From Parvibaculum sp. (GTDB lineage Bacteria > Pseudomonadota > Alphaproteobacteria > Parvibaculales > Parvibaculaceae), in NCBI GenBank assembly GCA_019635965.1, contig JAHBYK010000005.1, forward strand, positions 1-64,000: a stretch of DNA of 64,000 nt, given 5' to 3'. Both the position numbers and the translations under genes were made by a program. The notes under the pieces were generated by a model that worked only from the letters and a program-made list of their open reading frames with translations, was not told where the DNA came from and made no database searches. Below are positions 16,498 through 25,403 of the stretch, piece after piece (position 1 is the first letter of the stretch; each line of letters begins with the position of its first letter).

Positions 16498-16746
16498 TTA
16501 GCCTTCGAGGCCCTGCCAGACCGGCCAGCAGTTGTTGCCGGCCGAAGCGGCGAGCGCCGCCTGGGCTTCCTTCGCGTTCGAGCCCTGCTGGCTCGCTTCG
16601 CGATCCGGGCCGCCCGTGCACCAGACATAGAACTTGTGGTTGCCGGCCTTCGACATCGCGTCGAAGCTCGAGTCGAGAGCCTGCGCGCCGCTCGAGAGCA
16701 TCATCGCACCTGCCACAAGGCCAAGAATTCCGATGGTCTTCTTCAT
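16498..16746 (-). CDS. Small secreted protein of unknown function
   Basis: This 82-residue protein has an N-terminal signal peptide (MKKTIGILGLVAGAMMLSS, cleavage probably after AQA). The short mature part is about 58 residues with two Cys residues (WCTG and NNCW) that could form a disulfide. An Ala-rich helix (KEAQAALAAS) lies between them. A ribosome site GGAGGGAGAAACGAC precedes the ATG, and a terminator follows the gene. I do not recognise a family. Its own transcription unit, with strong signals at both ends, suggests an abundant periplasmic protein. Confidence 0.8.
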   Translation of the reverse strand: MKKTIGILGLVAGAMMLSSGAQALDSSFDAMSKAGNHKFYVWCTGGPDREASQQGSNAKEAQAALAASAGNNCWPVWQGLEG

Positions 16747-16996
16747 GTCGTTTCTCCCTCCGGGTCACATGACCCCAATTTTGTTCTCAGGCCGATCAGG
16801 TCGGAGCCTGTTATCCCCCTCTGCCGGGCCCCTCGCGTCTTCGCGCTTGGCTGCGACCGTCAGACCTTCATGCTGGAAACTGTAATCGGTCCGCTGGAAA
16901 TTGTATCGCGCGGAAATCGCGGAAATGCTGAAACTTTCGTAATGTTGGGGCGATCTGTTGCAGATATGCGACAAAAGCCCCGGTTTCCGCCGTTTT

Positions 16997-17779
16997 TCAG
17001 GCCGGATCGCCCATGACGGGCTCCACACCGAACGCCCGCATGAGCGCCGCCACTTCATCCGCCACACGGTCGAGTTCGCTCGAATCGACGCCGCGCATGA
17101 CGATGCTCGTGCCGAAATTCCGGCCCCGGTAATAGGGATAGCTGCCGATCCCCACATCGGCATGGCGGGCCTGCAATTCGCCCAGCTTTTCGGCGATTGT
17201 CCCCTCCCCGATCTGGCCTGATACGGTGCGGCTCAGCATCGTCGCCCCGCCTTCGAGGCGGTCCGCCAGGCTGTCCATCATCACCTGCATGACGGCCGGC
17301 ACGCCCGCCATCACGAAGACATTGCCGATCTGGAAGCCCGGCGCCTTGCTCACCGGATTGTCGATCATGCTGGCGCCGTGAGGCAGCCGCGCCATGCGCT
17401 GGCGCGACGGGGTGAATTCCGCCCCCGTCTGGCGGTAATGCGCTTCGAGAATCTTCATCGCCTCCGGGTGGTGGGAGATGCCCACGCCAAAGGCCTTGGC
17501 GACCGCATCCGCCGTGATGTCGTCATGCGTCGGGCCGATGCCGCCCGTGGTGAAAACATAGTCGTAGCGGGCGCGGACCTCGTTCAGCGTATTGACGATC
17601 ACCTCCTCCACATCGGGGATCACGCGGGCCTCGCGCACCTGGATGCCGATCCGGTTCAGATAGGTGGCGATATAGGCAAGGTTCGCATCCCGCGTCCGCC
17701 CGGAGAGGATTTCATCGCCAATGGTGAGAACGCAGGCGGTAACGGTTTTCGGGCGCGCGGGCGCCGCTTGGTCGGCCAT
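16997..17779 (-). CDS. CinA-type molybdopterin-binding domain protein
   Basis: This 260-residue protein has the MoCF-biosynthesis fold: TIGDEILSGRTRDANLAYI at the N terminus, TTGGIGPTHDDIT near residue 90, and NVFVMAGVPAVM later. It lacks the C-terminal nicotinamide-nucleotide amidase domain of full-length CinA, as is common for alphaproteobacterial paralogues annotated as competence/damage-inducible protein A. The role of the stand-alone domain is unclear; a nucleotide pyrophosphatase activity on ADP-ribose-like compounds is known for related proteins. It is divergent from map. Confidence 0.9.
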   Translation of the reverse strand: MADQAAPARPKTVTACVLTIGDEILSGRTRDANLAYIATYLNRIGIQVREARVIPDVEEVIVNTLNEVRARYDYVFTTGGIGPTHDDITADAVAKAFGVGISHHPEAMKILEAHYRQTGAEFTPSRQRMARLPHGASMIDNPVSKAPGFQIGNVFVMAGVPAVMQVMMDSLADRLEGGATMLSRTVSGQIGEGTIAEKLGELQARHADVGIGSYPYYRGRNFGTSIVMRGVDSSELDRVADEVAALMRAFGVEPVMGDPA

Positions 17780-17907
17780 GAAACTTGTCCCCGGGTCATG
17801 AGAGTGAGTGAGAATAGCGCCCGGCGCCCGGCTTTCAAATGCCGTCCGCCCGCTCTATGTTAGCTCCAACGGAAAAGCCGCCATTTCGCGAAAGTCCCGA
17901 CGTTCCC

Positions 17908-18729
17908 ATGAGTTATACCGACGCCATCGAAGCCCCGGACCGCAATACCGGCCGGATCAAGATCCACGACGCCGAGGCCTTCGAAGGCATGCGCCGCGTC
18001 GGGCGCCTTGCCGCCGCCGCGCTCGACATGCTGGTGAAGGAAATCAAGCCCGGCATCACGACCGATCACATAGACCGGCTGGTGCATGATTTCGGCCTCG
18101 ATCACGGTGCCTATCCCGCGCCGCTGAACTATCGCGGCTTTCGCAAGTCCTGCTGCACCTCGATCAATCATGTGGTCTGCCACGGCATCCCCGGCGACCG
18201 CGTGCTGCGCGAGGGCGATGCCGTCAATGTCGACGTCACCTACATCCTCGACGGCTGGCATGGCGACACGAACCGAATGTATTTTGCAGGCGAAGCCCCC
18301 CGCAAGGCGCAGCGCCTCGTCGAAGTCACCTACGAGTCGCTGATGCGCGGCATCGCCGCCGTGAAACCCGGCGCGACATTGGGCGATATCGGCCACGCCA
18401 TTCAGGAACATGCCGAGAGCCAGCGCTGCTCCGTCGTCCGCGAATTCTGCGGCCACGGCCTCGGCCGCGTCTTCCACGACGCGCCGAACGTGCTGCACTA
18501 CGGCCGCAAGGGCCAGGGCGCGACGCTCAAGGAAGGCATGTTCTTCACCATCGAGCCGATGATCAATCTCGGCAAACCCGGCGTGAAAATTTTGTCGGAC
18601 GGCTGGACCGCGGTGACGCGCGACCGCTCGCTGTCCGCCCAGTTTGAACATTCGGTCGGCGTCACCGCCGATGGCTGCGAGATTTTCACCAAGTCCCCCG
18701 CGGGCCTCGATTGCCCGCCCTACACCTAG
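17908..18729 (+). CDS. map: Methionine aminopeptidase, type I
   Basis: This 273-residue enzyme removes the N-terminal Met from nascent proteins. Its pita-bread fold metal ligands are visible: VNVDVTYILDGWHGDT (two Asp), GHGLGR (His), FTIEPM (Glu) and QFEHSVGV (Glu), with substrate His in CHGIPG. The N-terminal extension of about 25 residues before HDAEAFEGMRRVGRLAA is common in this clade. ATG 17908 is chosen although the ribosome site is weak; the open frame extends upstream to 17839. radC follows at once, in the same direction. Confidence 0.95.
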   Translation: MSYTDAIEAPDRNTGRIKIHDAEAFEGMRRVGRLAAAALDMLVKEIKPGITTDHIDRLVHDFGLDHGAYPAPLNYRGFRKSCCTSINHVVCHGIPGDRVLREGDAVNVDVTYILDGWHGDTNRMYFAGEAPRKAQRLVEVTYESLMRGIAAVKPGATLGDIGHAIQEHAESQRCSVVREFCGHGLGRVFHDAPNVLHYGRKGQGATLKEGMFFTIEPMINLGKPGVKILSDGWTAVTRDRSLSAQFEHSVGVTADGCEIFTKSPAGLDCPPYT

Positions 18730-18743
18730 ACGGGCGGCAGCGC

Positions 18744-19430
18744 GTGGCGGCGGATGAGGAGAAGCCCCACTATACAGGCCATCGCGAGCGGCTCCGCGCG
18801 CGCTTCCTGAAAGCGCCGGAAACACTGCCCGACTACGAGCTCCTCGAACTCGTCCTGTTCCGCGCCGTGCCCCGCCGCGACGTGAAACCGCTGGCGAAGG
18901 AACTGATCGCAAAATTCGGCGGCTTCGCCGAAGCGATCAATGCCGAGCCCGCGCGGCTCCGCGAAGTGAAAGGCGTGTCGGACGCCATTATCACCGAATT
19001 CCGCATCGCCCGCGAAACCGGCCTCCGCCTTGCGCAAGCCAAGGTGATGAAGAAGGAAGTGATCGGCTCATGGAACGCGCTCATCGATTACTGCGCCGCC
19101 TCCATGTCGCATAATCCGGTGGAGCAGTTCCGCATCCTTTTCCTCGACCGCAAGAACGTGCTGATTGCAGACGAAGTGCAGCAGAAGGGAACGGTCGACC
19201 ACACACCCGTCTATCCCCGCGAAGTGGTGAAACGCGCGCTGGAGTTGAATGCCTCCGCCCTCATCCTCGTCCACAATCACCCTTCGGGCGACCCGACACC
19301 GTCCAGCGCCGATGTCGAAATGACCCGCCAGATCGTCGACACCGCAAAACCCCTCGGCATCGAGGTCCACGACCACCTCGTCGTCGGCAAAGGCCGCCAC
19401 GCAAGCTTCAGATCGCTTGGGCTGATGTGA
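18744..19430 (+). CDS. radC: RadC family protein (JAB/MPN domain)
   Basis: This protein of about 228 residues has an N-terminal helix-hairpin-helix-like part (PDYELLELVLF, FGGFAEAINA) and a C-terminal JAB domain with the metal motif VHNHPSGDPTPSSADVEMT (E...H-x-H...S-x2-D). The start is either GTG 18744 or TTG 18711; the latter would overlap map by 19 bases. The name DNA repair protein is historical and its function remains unproven. It is probably co-transcribed with map. Confidence 0.93.
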   Translation: MAADEEKPHYTGHRERLRARFLKAPETLPDYELLELVLFRAVPRRDVKPLAKELIAKFGGFAEAINAEPARLREVKGVSDAIITEFRIARETGLRLAQAKVMKKEVIGSWNALIDYCAASMSHNPVEQFRILFLDRKNVLIADEVQQKGTVDHTPVYPREVVKRALELNASALILVHNHPSGDPTPSSADVEMTRQIVDTAKPLGIEVHDHLVVGKGRHASFRSLGLM

Positions 19431-19606
19431 GCGCGCCGGACAAACCACAAGCAGCGGAACGCCTTTCCCACATTGGCTCACCCTGTGTCCGGCCTCGAGG
19501 AGGCACATGCCCGTTTCGCGCCTTCGCACCTTGATTTATCGTGGTAGTGGCACCGGCAGCCGGCGGGATCGGATTCCTTCCGGAGTCTCAAAGTGCAGGA
19601 GGAACC

Positions 19607-20236
19607 GTGGCAACTCGTACGACCAAACGGGTGAGGCGCAGTGTCGAAGCGTCGAAACAGCTTATACTGGATACTGCCGAGCGATATCTGATCGCCGAGG
19701 GACCTAATGGCGTCAAAGTTCAGCGCATCGCGCATGATCTCGGCCTCACCGATGCTGCCGTCCATTATCATTTCGGCAATCGACGAAAGCTGCTGGAAGC
19801 CTTATTGCGTTTCTCCGGCCGACGTTTCGTCGGCGAGTTGATCGCTGCCATTGAGACAGACGATCCTCAATCATTCAACCTCGAAACTGCCACCATACTT
19901 CTCTCCGATTTCTATGGCCGGAAAGGTACGGCGCGTCTGGCCATGTGGCTCAACCTGGAAGGCTGGTCTCCTGAAGGTGCAGGAATGCTAGAGCCGCTCG
20001 TTGACTGGCTCCACAAGGCACGAACGCATCAGGCGAAGGAACGTGGCCGGCCTCTGCCTCGCAAATCCGACGCACGACGAGAGATTGCAGTGCTGAGCGC
20101 GGTCACGTTTTCCCAAGCTCTTGCGGGTGATGCCCTCAGGCGGAGTGTCGGCCTTGGCAAGAACGCCGGGGAATGCCTCGCCATATGGGCAGCGAGACTT
20201 CTGGAGCATGAAAGCCGCGTCTCCTCTCAGACATAG
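19607..20236 (+). CDS. TetR/AcrR family transcriptional regulator
   Basis: This 209-residue protein has the N-terminal helix-turn-helix ILDTAERYLIAEGP...VKVQRIAHDLGLTDAAVHYHFGNR (first part near residue 18, HYHFGNR near residue 53), typical of TetR. The C-terminal ligand domain is not recognisable. The GTG start at 19607 is chosen because GGAGGAACC precedes it directly. Its last 10 bases overlap the convergent SnoaL-like gene, which may be a functional partner. Confidence 0.9.
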   Translation: MATRTTKRVRRSVEASKQLILDTAERYLIAEGPNGVKVQRIAHDLGLTDAAVHYHFGNRRKLLEALLRFSGRRFVGELIAAIETDDPQSFNLETATILLSDFYGRKGTARLAMWLNLEGWSPEGAGMLEPLVDWLHKARTHQAKERGRPLPRKSDARREIAVLSAVTFSQALAGDALRRSVGLGKNAGECLAIWAARLLEHESRVSSQT

Positions 20237-20670
20237 CTCGGGTCGAGTCCCTCTCCCCAGTCTTTCATCCACATCTTGAAAGCGGCACTCGAGCCGGGGT
20301 CGTAGATGTCCACCAGACGTTCGATCGAATTTCCGCGATACGTTGCAATCTCCCAGAGCCGTGAATAAATCGACGGGCTGCCGTCGCGGCTGAACCGGAT
20401 GCCCGAATGGACGAGAACATTCGGGCCTTCCTCGTAAACAACCGAATCTATGCCGACGGTGCGTGTGCACAGCTTGTCGAAACGTTCGACCGAGCGGCGG
20501 AATCCCGCCAGCACGGCATCCTTGCCCTTGATGACGCAATGAAACGGCATGTTCATCACTTCATAGGTGATGTCATCGTGAAAGAATCCACCGAGAGGCT
20601 TCCAGTCACCCGTTTCATAGGCTTTTTCGAACACGCCGCGCTGAGCGATGAACCGTTCAAGCAAGGTCAT
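20227..20670 (-). CDS. SnoaL/NTF2-like protein
   Basis: This 147-residue protein has the NTF2-like alpha+beta barrel pattern: an N-terminal helix (LLERFIAQRGVFEKAYETGDW), FFHDDITYEVMNMPF, then IKGKDAVLAGFRRSVERF and a series of beta strands ending in LVDIYDP. Members include SnoaL cyclases, limonene epoxide hydrolases and ketosteroid isomerases; the catalytic type cannot be decided. A promoter lies upstream at 20701-20728. It converges on the TetR gene with a 10-base overlap. Confidence 0.8.
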   Translation of the reverse strand: MTLLERFIAQRGVFEKAYETGDWKPLGGFFHDDITYEVMNMPFHCVIKGKDAVLAGFRRSVERFDKLCTRTVGIDSVVYEEGPNVLVHSGIRFSRDGSPSIYSRLWEIATYRGNSIERLVDIYDPGSSAAFKMWMKDWGEGLDPSYV

Positions 20671-20700
20671 GGCACCCTCCGTCCTGTACGACTGGTGGCG

Positions 20701-20728
20701 ACTCTATGCCCATACTTAGACTTGTCAA
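20701..20728 (-). promoter_or_regulatory. Sigma-70-type promoter of the SnoaL-like gene
   Basis: On the minus strand a perfect -35 TTGACA is followed after 16 bases by TAGAGT as -10. It lies about 30 bases before the gene start. Confidence 0.55.
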
Positions 20729-20755
20729 TGTAAAAATATCGGTACGAAAAATTGC

Positions 20756-20787
20756 AAGGCCGTCCGCCATTTCTGACGAGCGGCCTT
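20756..20787 (-). terminator. Probable terminator after the amidase gene
   Basis: The inverted repeat AAGGCCG...CGGCCTT has a loop of about 18 bases. On the minus strand it is followed by GCAATTTTTC. It lies 22 bases past the amidase stop. Confidence 0.55.
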
Positions 20788-20809
20788 AACTCAGATCGTC
20801 AAAGGGAAG

Positions 20810-22234
20810 CTACCCCGCAAACACCGGCGGATATTTCTCCGCCCAGGGCCGCGCCTGTTCGAGCTCGAAGGCAAGTTCCAGCAGCACCCGTTCCTGCCCC
20901 GGCAGCGCCGCGAATTGCGAGCCGATGGGAAGCCCTTCCGCGTTCCATGAGAGCGGCACAGACATGGCAGGCGTACCCACCACGTTGTGAAGCGGCGTAT
21001 AGCTCACATAGTTGAACACGCGCTCGTAAAGCGTATCGAAGGGAACGGTCGGCGCCTGCTCGCCGGTCTTCGGCGGCGCGGCGGCGAGCACTGGCGTCAG
21101 CGATACATCGTAATCCGCCATAAAGGCCAGCGTCTCCGCCGTGACCTTCTCGAAATGTCCGAGCGACTTTGCCAGCGTGTCCTTCGGCATCCTGTTGTAG
21201 AGCTCGGCAAGACCGAGCGTCCACGGCTCCAGCACATCTTCGGGTTTGAGGCCCATCTGCGTCACCAGCGCAAGAAGCTCCGCCGGGCCAGACGCCCAGG
21301 CGGCGAGAAACGCATTCTCGAACGCCTCGCCATCGAGCGGGTTGCGCGCCGGCACAATCTCATGGCCGAGCGAGGCGCAAAGCTTCGCCACATCCTCGAT
21401 CGCCGACTTCACATCCGGTGCTGGTTCCTTGCCCTTGTAGTCCATCGTCGCAAAGGCGATCTTGAGCCGCTTCTTCGCCGGTCCCTCAACTTTGCCCACG
21501 GGCGGCAGCACGGAAGCGGCGCCCTTCCGCTCCGTCGCGTCGAGCAGCGTCGCGCTGTCGCGCACGCTCCGGCTCACGCAATGCTGGAAACCGATATCGC
21601 CCGGCAATTGCCGCTCGCCGAGCTCGATGCGGCCGCGGCTCGGCTTGAGGCCGAACACGCCACAGCACGACGCTGGAATGCGGATCGAGCCGCCCCCATC
21701 CGTCGCATGTGCGACCGGCACCATGCCGGAGGCAACCGCCGCCGCCGCGCCGCCCGACGAGCCGCCCGGCGAGCGCGTCACATCCCATGGGTTGTTGCAT
21801 GGGCCCAGCAGCAGAGACTCCGTCGTGCCGAGCAAGCCGAATTCCGGCGTATTGCTCTTGCCGACCATCACGAAACCCGCCGCCTCGCAGCCCGCGATGA
21901 TCGGGTCGGTCTCCGGCGAGATGTTCTGCGCAAGGAAGCGCGAACCGGAGGTGGCCAGCGTGCCCTTCAGATTGTCGAGATCCTTCACGAGATTGGGCAC
22001 CCCGGTGAAGGGCCCCTTAGGCAGCTTGCCCTTCGCCGCCTCGCATGCGCGGTCGTAAAACGTGCTGACCACCGCATTGACCTTGGGGTTCACCTGCTCA
22101 ATTCGGGAAATCCCCGCCTCCACCAGCTCCAGCGCCGTCACATCGCCTTTGGCGACCAGTTCCGCCTGCGCCGTCGCATCGAGCTTCGCAAGCTCCGGCA
22201 TGATGGGCTTCCCACCCTTCAGATTGCTGTCCAT
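20810..22234 (-). CDS. Amidase (amidase-signature family)
   Basis: This 474-residue protein is predicted to hydrolyse amides through a Ser-cisSer-Lys triad. The signature segment starts at [15 protein letters not shown] and continues with [21 protein letters not shown]; the catalytic Lys is in NLVKDLDN near residue 80. The length is normal for the family. ATG 22234 is chosen because GGGGAGGGGG lies directly upstream; the longer frame to 22351 has no family match. The substrate is unknown; neighbours give no hint. Confidence 0.92.
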   Translation of the reverse strand: MDSNLKGGKPIMPELAKLDATAQAELVAKGDVTALELVEAGISRIEQVNPKVNAVVSTFYDRACEAAKGKLPKGPFTGVPNLVKDLDNLKGTLATSGSRFLAQNISPETDPIIAGCEAAGFVMVGKSNTPEFGLLGTTESLLLGPCNNPWDVTRSPGGSSGGAAAAVASGMVPVAHATDGGGSIRIPASCCGVFGLKPSRGRIELGERQLPGDIGFQHCVSRSVRDSATLLDATERKGAASVLPPVGKVEGPAKKRLKIAFATMDYKGKEPAPDVKSAIEDVAKLCASLGHEIVPARNPLDGEAFENAFLAAWASGPAELLALVTQMGLKPEDVLEPWTLGLAELYNRMPKDTLAKSLGHFEKVTAETLAFMADYDVSLTPVLAAAPPKTGEQAPTVPFDTLYERVFNYVSYTPLHNVVGTPAMSVPLSWNAEGLPIGSQFAALPGQERVLLELAFELEQARPWAEKYPPVFAG

Positions 22235-22406
22235 GCCCCCTCCCCTTTGTTCTTTTTCCGTCTCCCAAAGCCTAGCTCCAACTGCCTGCAAGGCGCCATA
22301 CCGCTTCGTATCAGCGCCACTGCAGCCGCCCCTTGAGGGGCCTCCCCCCAAGTGCTAAACCCTGCCCATTCCTTCATGCCTGCCCGCCAACTTTGAGAGG
22401 CGCCTG

Positions 22407-23750
22407 ATGATTCCGCGCTATTCGCGGCCCGAAATGGTCGCCATCTGGGAACCCGACACGAAATTCCGCATCTGGTTCGAGATCGAGGCCCATGCCTGCG
22501 AGGCGTTGGCGGAAATCGGCGTGATTCCGAAGGAAGCCGCACGGAACATCCGCGAGCGGGGCGACAAGGCGGTCTTCGATGTCGCCAGGATCGACGAGAT
22601 CGAGCGCGAGGTGAAGCATGACGTCATCGCCTTCCTGACGCATCTTGCGGAATTCATCGGCGAGGATTCGCGCTTCGTCCATCAGGGCATGACCTCGTCT
22701 GACGTGCTCGACACCTGCCTCAATGTACAGCTTGTCCGCGCGAGCGACATCCTGCTCCGCGACATGGACGAACTTCTCGCCGCCATCAAGCGTCGCGCCT
22801 TCGAACACAAGGACACGGTCTGCATTGGTCGCAGCCACGGCATCCATGCCGAGCCCGTCACCTTCGGCCTCAAAATGGCGGAAGCCTATGCCGAGTTCGA
22901 GCGCTGCCGCGAGCGGCTCGTCAATGCACGCAAGGAAATCGCGACCTGCGCCATTTCGGGTGCCGTCGGCACCTTCGCGAATATCGACCCGCGCGTGGAA
23001 GAACATGTTGCAAAGGCGCTCGGACTCGCAGTCGAACCCGTCTCGACGCAAGTAATTCCGCGTGATCGTCACGCCATGTTCTTTGCGACGCTCGGCGTCA
23101 TCGCCTCCTCGATCGAGCGTGTGGCGACCGAAATCCGACACCTGCAGCGCACCGAAGTGCTGGAAGCGGAGGAATATTTCTCGGAAGGCCAGAAAGGCTC
23201 TTCCGCCATGCCGCACAAGCGCAACCCGGTGCTGACGGAAAACCTGACCGGCCTTGCCCGCCTAGTGCGCGGCATGGCTATACCTGCAATGGAGAATGTT
23301 GCCCTCTGGCATGAGCGTGACATCTCCCACTCCTCCGTCGAACGCATGATCGGCCCGGACGCGACGGTGACACTCGACTTCGCGCTTGCCCGCCTAACCG
23401 GCGTGATCGACAAACTCGTCGTCTATCCCGAAAACATGCAGAAGAACCTGGACAAGCTCGGCGGTCTCGTTCATTCGCAGCGTGTGCTCCTTGCACTGAC
23501 CCAGAAGGGCGCATCCCGCGAAGACGCCTATCGCCTCGTGCAGCGCAATGCCATGCCTGTCTGGCACGGAGAGGGCAATTTCCTCGAACTACTGAAGTCG
23601 GACGCCGACGTGAAGAAATACCTCACTGACGCCGAAATCGAGGAACGCTTCGATCTCGGGTACCATACCAAGCATGTGGACACGATCTTCGCCCGTGTTT
23701 TCGGGAAGGAAGCCATGGCCGCAGCAGCAAAGGGCAAGGCGGCGGAATAG
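22407..23750 (+). CDS. purB: Adenylosuccinate lyase
   Basis: This 447-residue fumarase/aspartase-superfamily enzyme cleaves SAICAR to AICAR and adenylosuccinate to AMP. The signature loop GSSAMPHKRNP is near residue 267. The catalytic His segments are HQGMTSSDVLDT and RSHGIHAEP. N-terminal IPRYSRPEMVAIWEP is typical of the bacterial short type. GAGAGGCGC precedes the ATG. It lies about 5.7 kb upstream of purC with unrelated genes between them. Confidence 0.97.
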   Translation: MIPRYSRPEMVAIWEPDTKFRIWFEIEAHACEALAEIGVIPKEAARNIRERGDKAVFDVARIDEIEREVKHDVIAFLTHLAEFIGEDSRFVHQGMTSSDVLDTCLNVQLVRASDILLRDMDELLAAIKRRAFEHKDTVCIGRSHGIHAEPVTFGLKMAEAYAEFERCRERLVNARKEIATCAISGAVGTFANIDPRVEEHVAKALGLAVEPVSTQVIPRDRHAMFFATLGVIASSIERVATEIRHLQRTEVLEAEEYFSEGQKGSSAMPHKRNPVLTENLTGLARLVRGMAIPAMENVALWHERDISHSSVERMIGPDATVTLDFALARLTGVIDKLVVYPENMQKNLDKLGGLVHSQRVLLALTQKGASREDAYRLVQRNAMPVWHGEGNFLELLKSDADVKKYLTDAEIEERFDLGYHTKHVDTIFARVFGKEAMAAAAKGKAAE

Positions 23751-23822
23751 CCTTCACCTCACCGTCACATTCCGCCCTATACTGCGCGGCAACGACATTC
23801 CGCTTATTCTGAGGATTCCCGC

Positions 23823-24548
23823 ATGCTTCGCACCGCCTTCGACGGCTCCCGCCGCCGCCGCATCTATCTGTTCCGTCATGGCGATGTGTCCTATGTCGAC
23901 GACAAGGGCAACCGCGTGGCGGACTCGACCGCTGTCCCGCTGACGCCCTGGGGACGCGAGCAGGCTGAAATGACAGCCAAGGCACTCGCAAACATCCCGT
24001 TTGATCGCGCAGTGGCATCAGCATTTCCACGGTCGGTGGAAACTGCGGAGATCATCCTTGCAGGCCGTAACCTGCCGGTGGAAAGTCATGCCGATTTCGT
24101 CGAACTGCAGAGCGACCCCTCCTACCGCGACAGGATTCTCGACCTGAATGACATCGCCTACTCCTTCCGCGACGCCCACAAGCCGGGTGCGCGCTACAAT
24201 GGTGGTGACAGCTTCGAGGAAGTGAACACACGCGTGGTGACGGCGCTAGAGCGCCTTATTGCCGAACCCGAATGGGATACGCTCGCCCTCGTCGCACATG
24301 GCGGCATCAACCGGCTGGTCATTGGCTGGGCTTTTGGCACCGGCCTGCAGACCTTTGCCGCCATCGACCAGAACACCTGCTGTCTGAACGTCATCGACTT
24401 CGACGAGCATCCCGAAACGCGCGAAATCGTCCGCAAGTCCGTGCGCGCCATGAACATTGCGGTCTATGACATCGTCAAGGAAGGCAATCACCTTCTGTCG
24501 CTGGAACAGATCGCCATGCGGCTCCGAGCCAAGGAAAGTGCGGCCTGA
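23823..24548 (+). CDS. Histidine phosphatase family protein
   Basis: This 241-residue protein has the phospho-acceptor motif YLFRHGDVSYVD near residue 17, the second Arg in ASAFPRSVETAEII and the second catalytic His in LALVAHGGINRLV. This is the phosphoglycerate mutase-like fold. The substrate may be a phosphorylated sugar or nucleotide; a housekeeping mutase role is unlikely because the family-specific mutase insert is absent. It follows purB by 72 bases and converges on the crotonase gene with a one-base gap. Confidence 0.9.
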   Translation: MLRTAFDGSRRRRIYLFRHGDVSYVDDKGNRVADSTAVPLTPWGREQAEMTAKALANIPFDRAVASAFPRSVETAEIILAGRNLPVESHADFVELQSDPSYRDRILDLNDIAYSFRDAHKPGARYNGGDSFEEVNTRVVTALERLIAEPEWDTLALVAHGGINRLVIGWAFGTGLQTFAAIDQNTCCLNVIDFDEHPETREIVRKSVRAMNIAVYDIVKEGNHLLSLEQIAMRLRAKESAA

Positions 24549-24549
24549 G

Positions 24550-25329
24550 CTAGCGCCTGCCCTTCACGAACTTGTCGCTTTCCTCCTGCGCCGACCTGAA
24601 ATTGGTCGAGAGCTGGCTCTGGTCGGCATCGGCATAGCTCGTCGCCTTGTGCAGCGCATATGCCGTCGCATTGACGGCCTCCTTCACCATCCGTACAGCG
24701 GGCGCCGGCATAGACGCGGCAGTAGCCGCAAGCTCCATCGCCTTCTCGACAACATGGCCATCATCGGCAATTTCGTCGACAAGTCCCCAATCCAGTGCGT
24801 GTGAGGCGCTCATGCGCTCGCAAAGAATGCAGATGCGCTTTGCCCGCGCCGGCCCCACCAATGTGATGAGTCGTGGCAGCGCGCCCCATTGCAGGTTGAT
24901 GCCGATCTTCACTTCCGGCACATAGAGAAATGCATCCTTCCCCATCACACGCCAGTCAAGCGCGAGGGGCAGCGCCACACCGGCGCCTACAGCCATGCCC
25001 TCAATCGCTGCAACGGTGATCTGCGGCATGTCTTCCCAAGCCTGACAAAGTTTCACACCGCGATAATAGACCTGCCGGAGTTCGAGATCGGTTCCCACCG
25101 TCACGGCACGGCTCGCACGCTCCTTCAGGTCGATGCCACCCGAAAAGGCCTCGCGCGTTCCCGTCAGCACCACAGCCTGCGTCTCGAGATCGTCCTGAAA
25201 GCGCCGCGCAACATCCGTCAGCTCGAGGATCGTCTCCTGATTGAAGGCATTCCTCGCACCCTTGCGGTCGAACCGTACCAGCGCCACCGCACCGTGCTTC
25301 TCGATGGTTACGTTCTTGTAGTCGCTCAT
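24550..25329 (-). CDS. Enoyl-CoA hydratase/isomerase family protein
   Basis: This 259-residue crotonase-fold protein has FDRKGARNAFN near residue 20, oxyanion segments AFSGGIDLKE and EGMAVGAGVALPLALDWR, and VPEVKIGINLQWGALPRL, which retains the first Glu but not the canonical second. It may therefore be an isomerase or another acyl-CoA enzyme rather than a hydratase. CGGGGAGACGGCC precedes the ATG. Its stop faces that of the phosphatase gene. Confidence 0.9.
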   Translation of the reverse strand: MSDYKNVTIEKHGAVALVRFDRKGARNAFNQETILELTDVARRFQDDLETQAVVLTGTREAFSGGIDLKERASRAVTVGTDLELRQVYYRGVKLCQAWEDMPQITVAAIEGMAVGAGVALPLALDWRVMGKDAFLYVPEVKIGINLQWGALPRLITLVGPARAKRICILCERMSASHALDWGLVDEIADDGHVVEKAMELAATAASMPAPAVRMVKEAVNATAYALHKATSYADADQSQLSTNFRSAQEESDKFVKGRR

Positions 25330-25403
25330 GGCCGTCTCCCCGCCCTGTTGTTATTGTCGGGTAATTCTGCGGGGAGAGATAACAGAGTTACAAGCGGATT
25401 AGA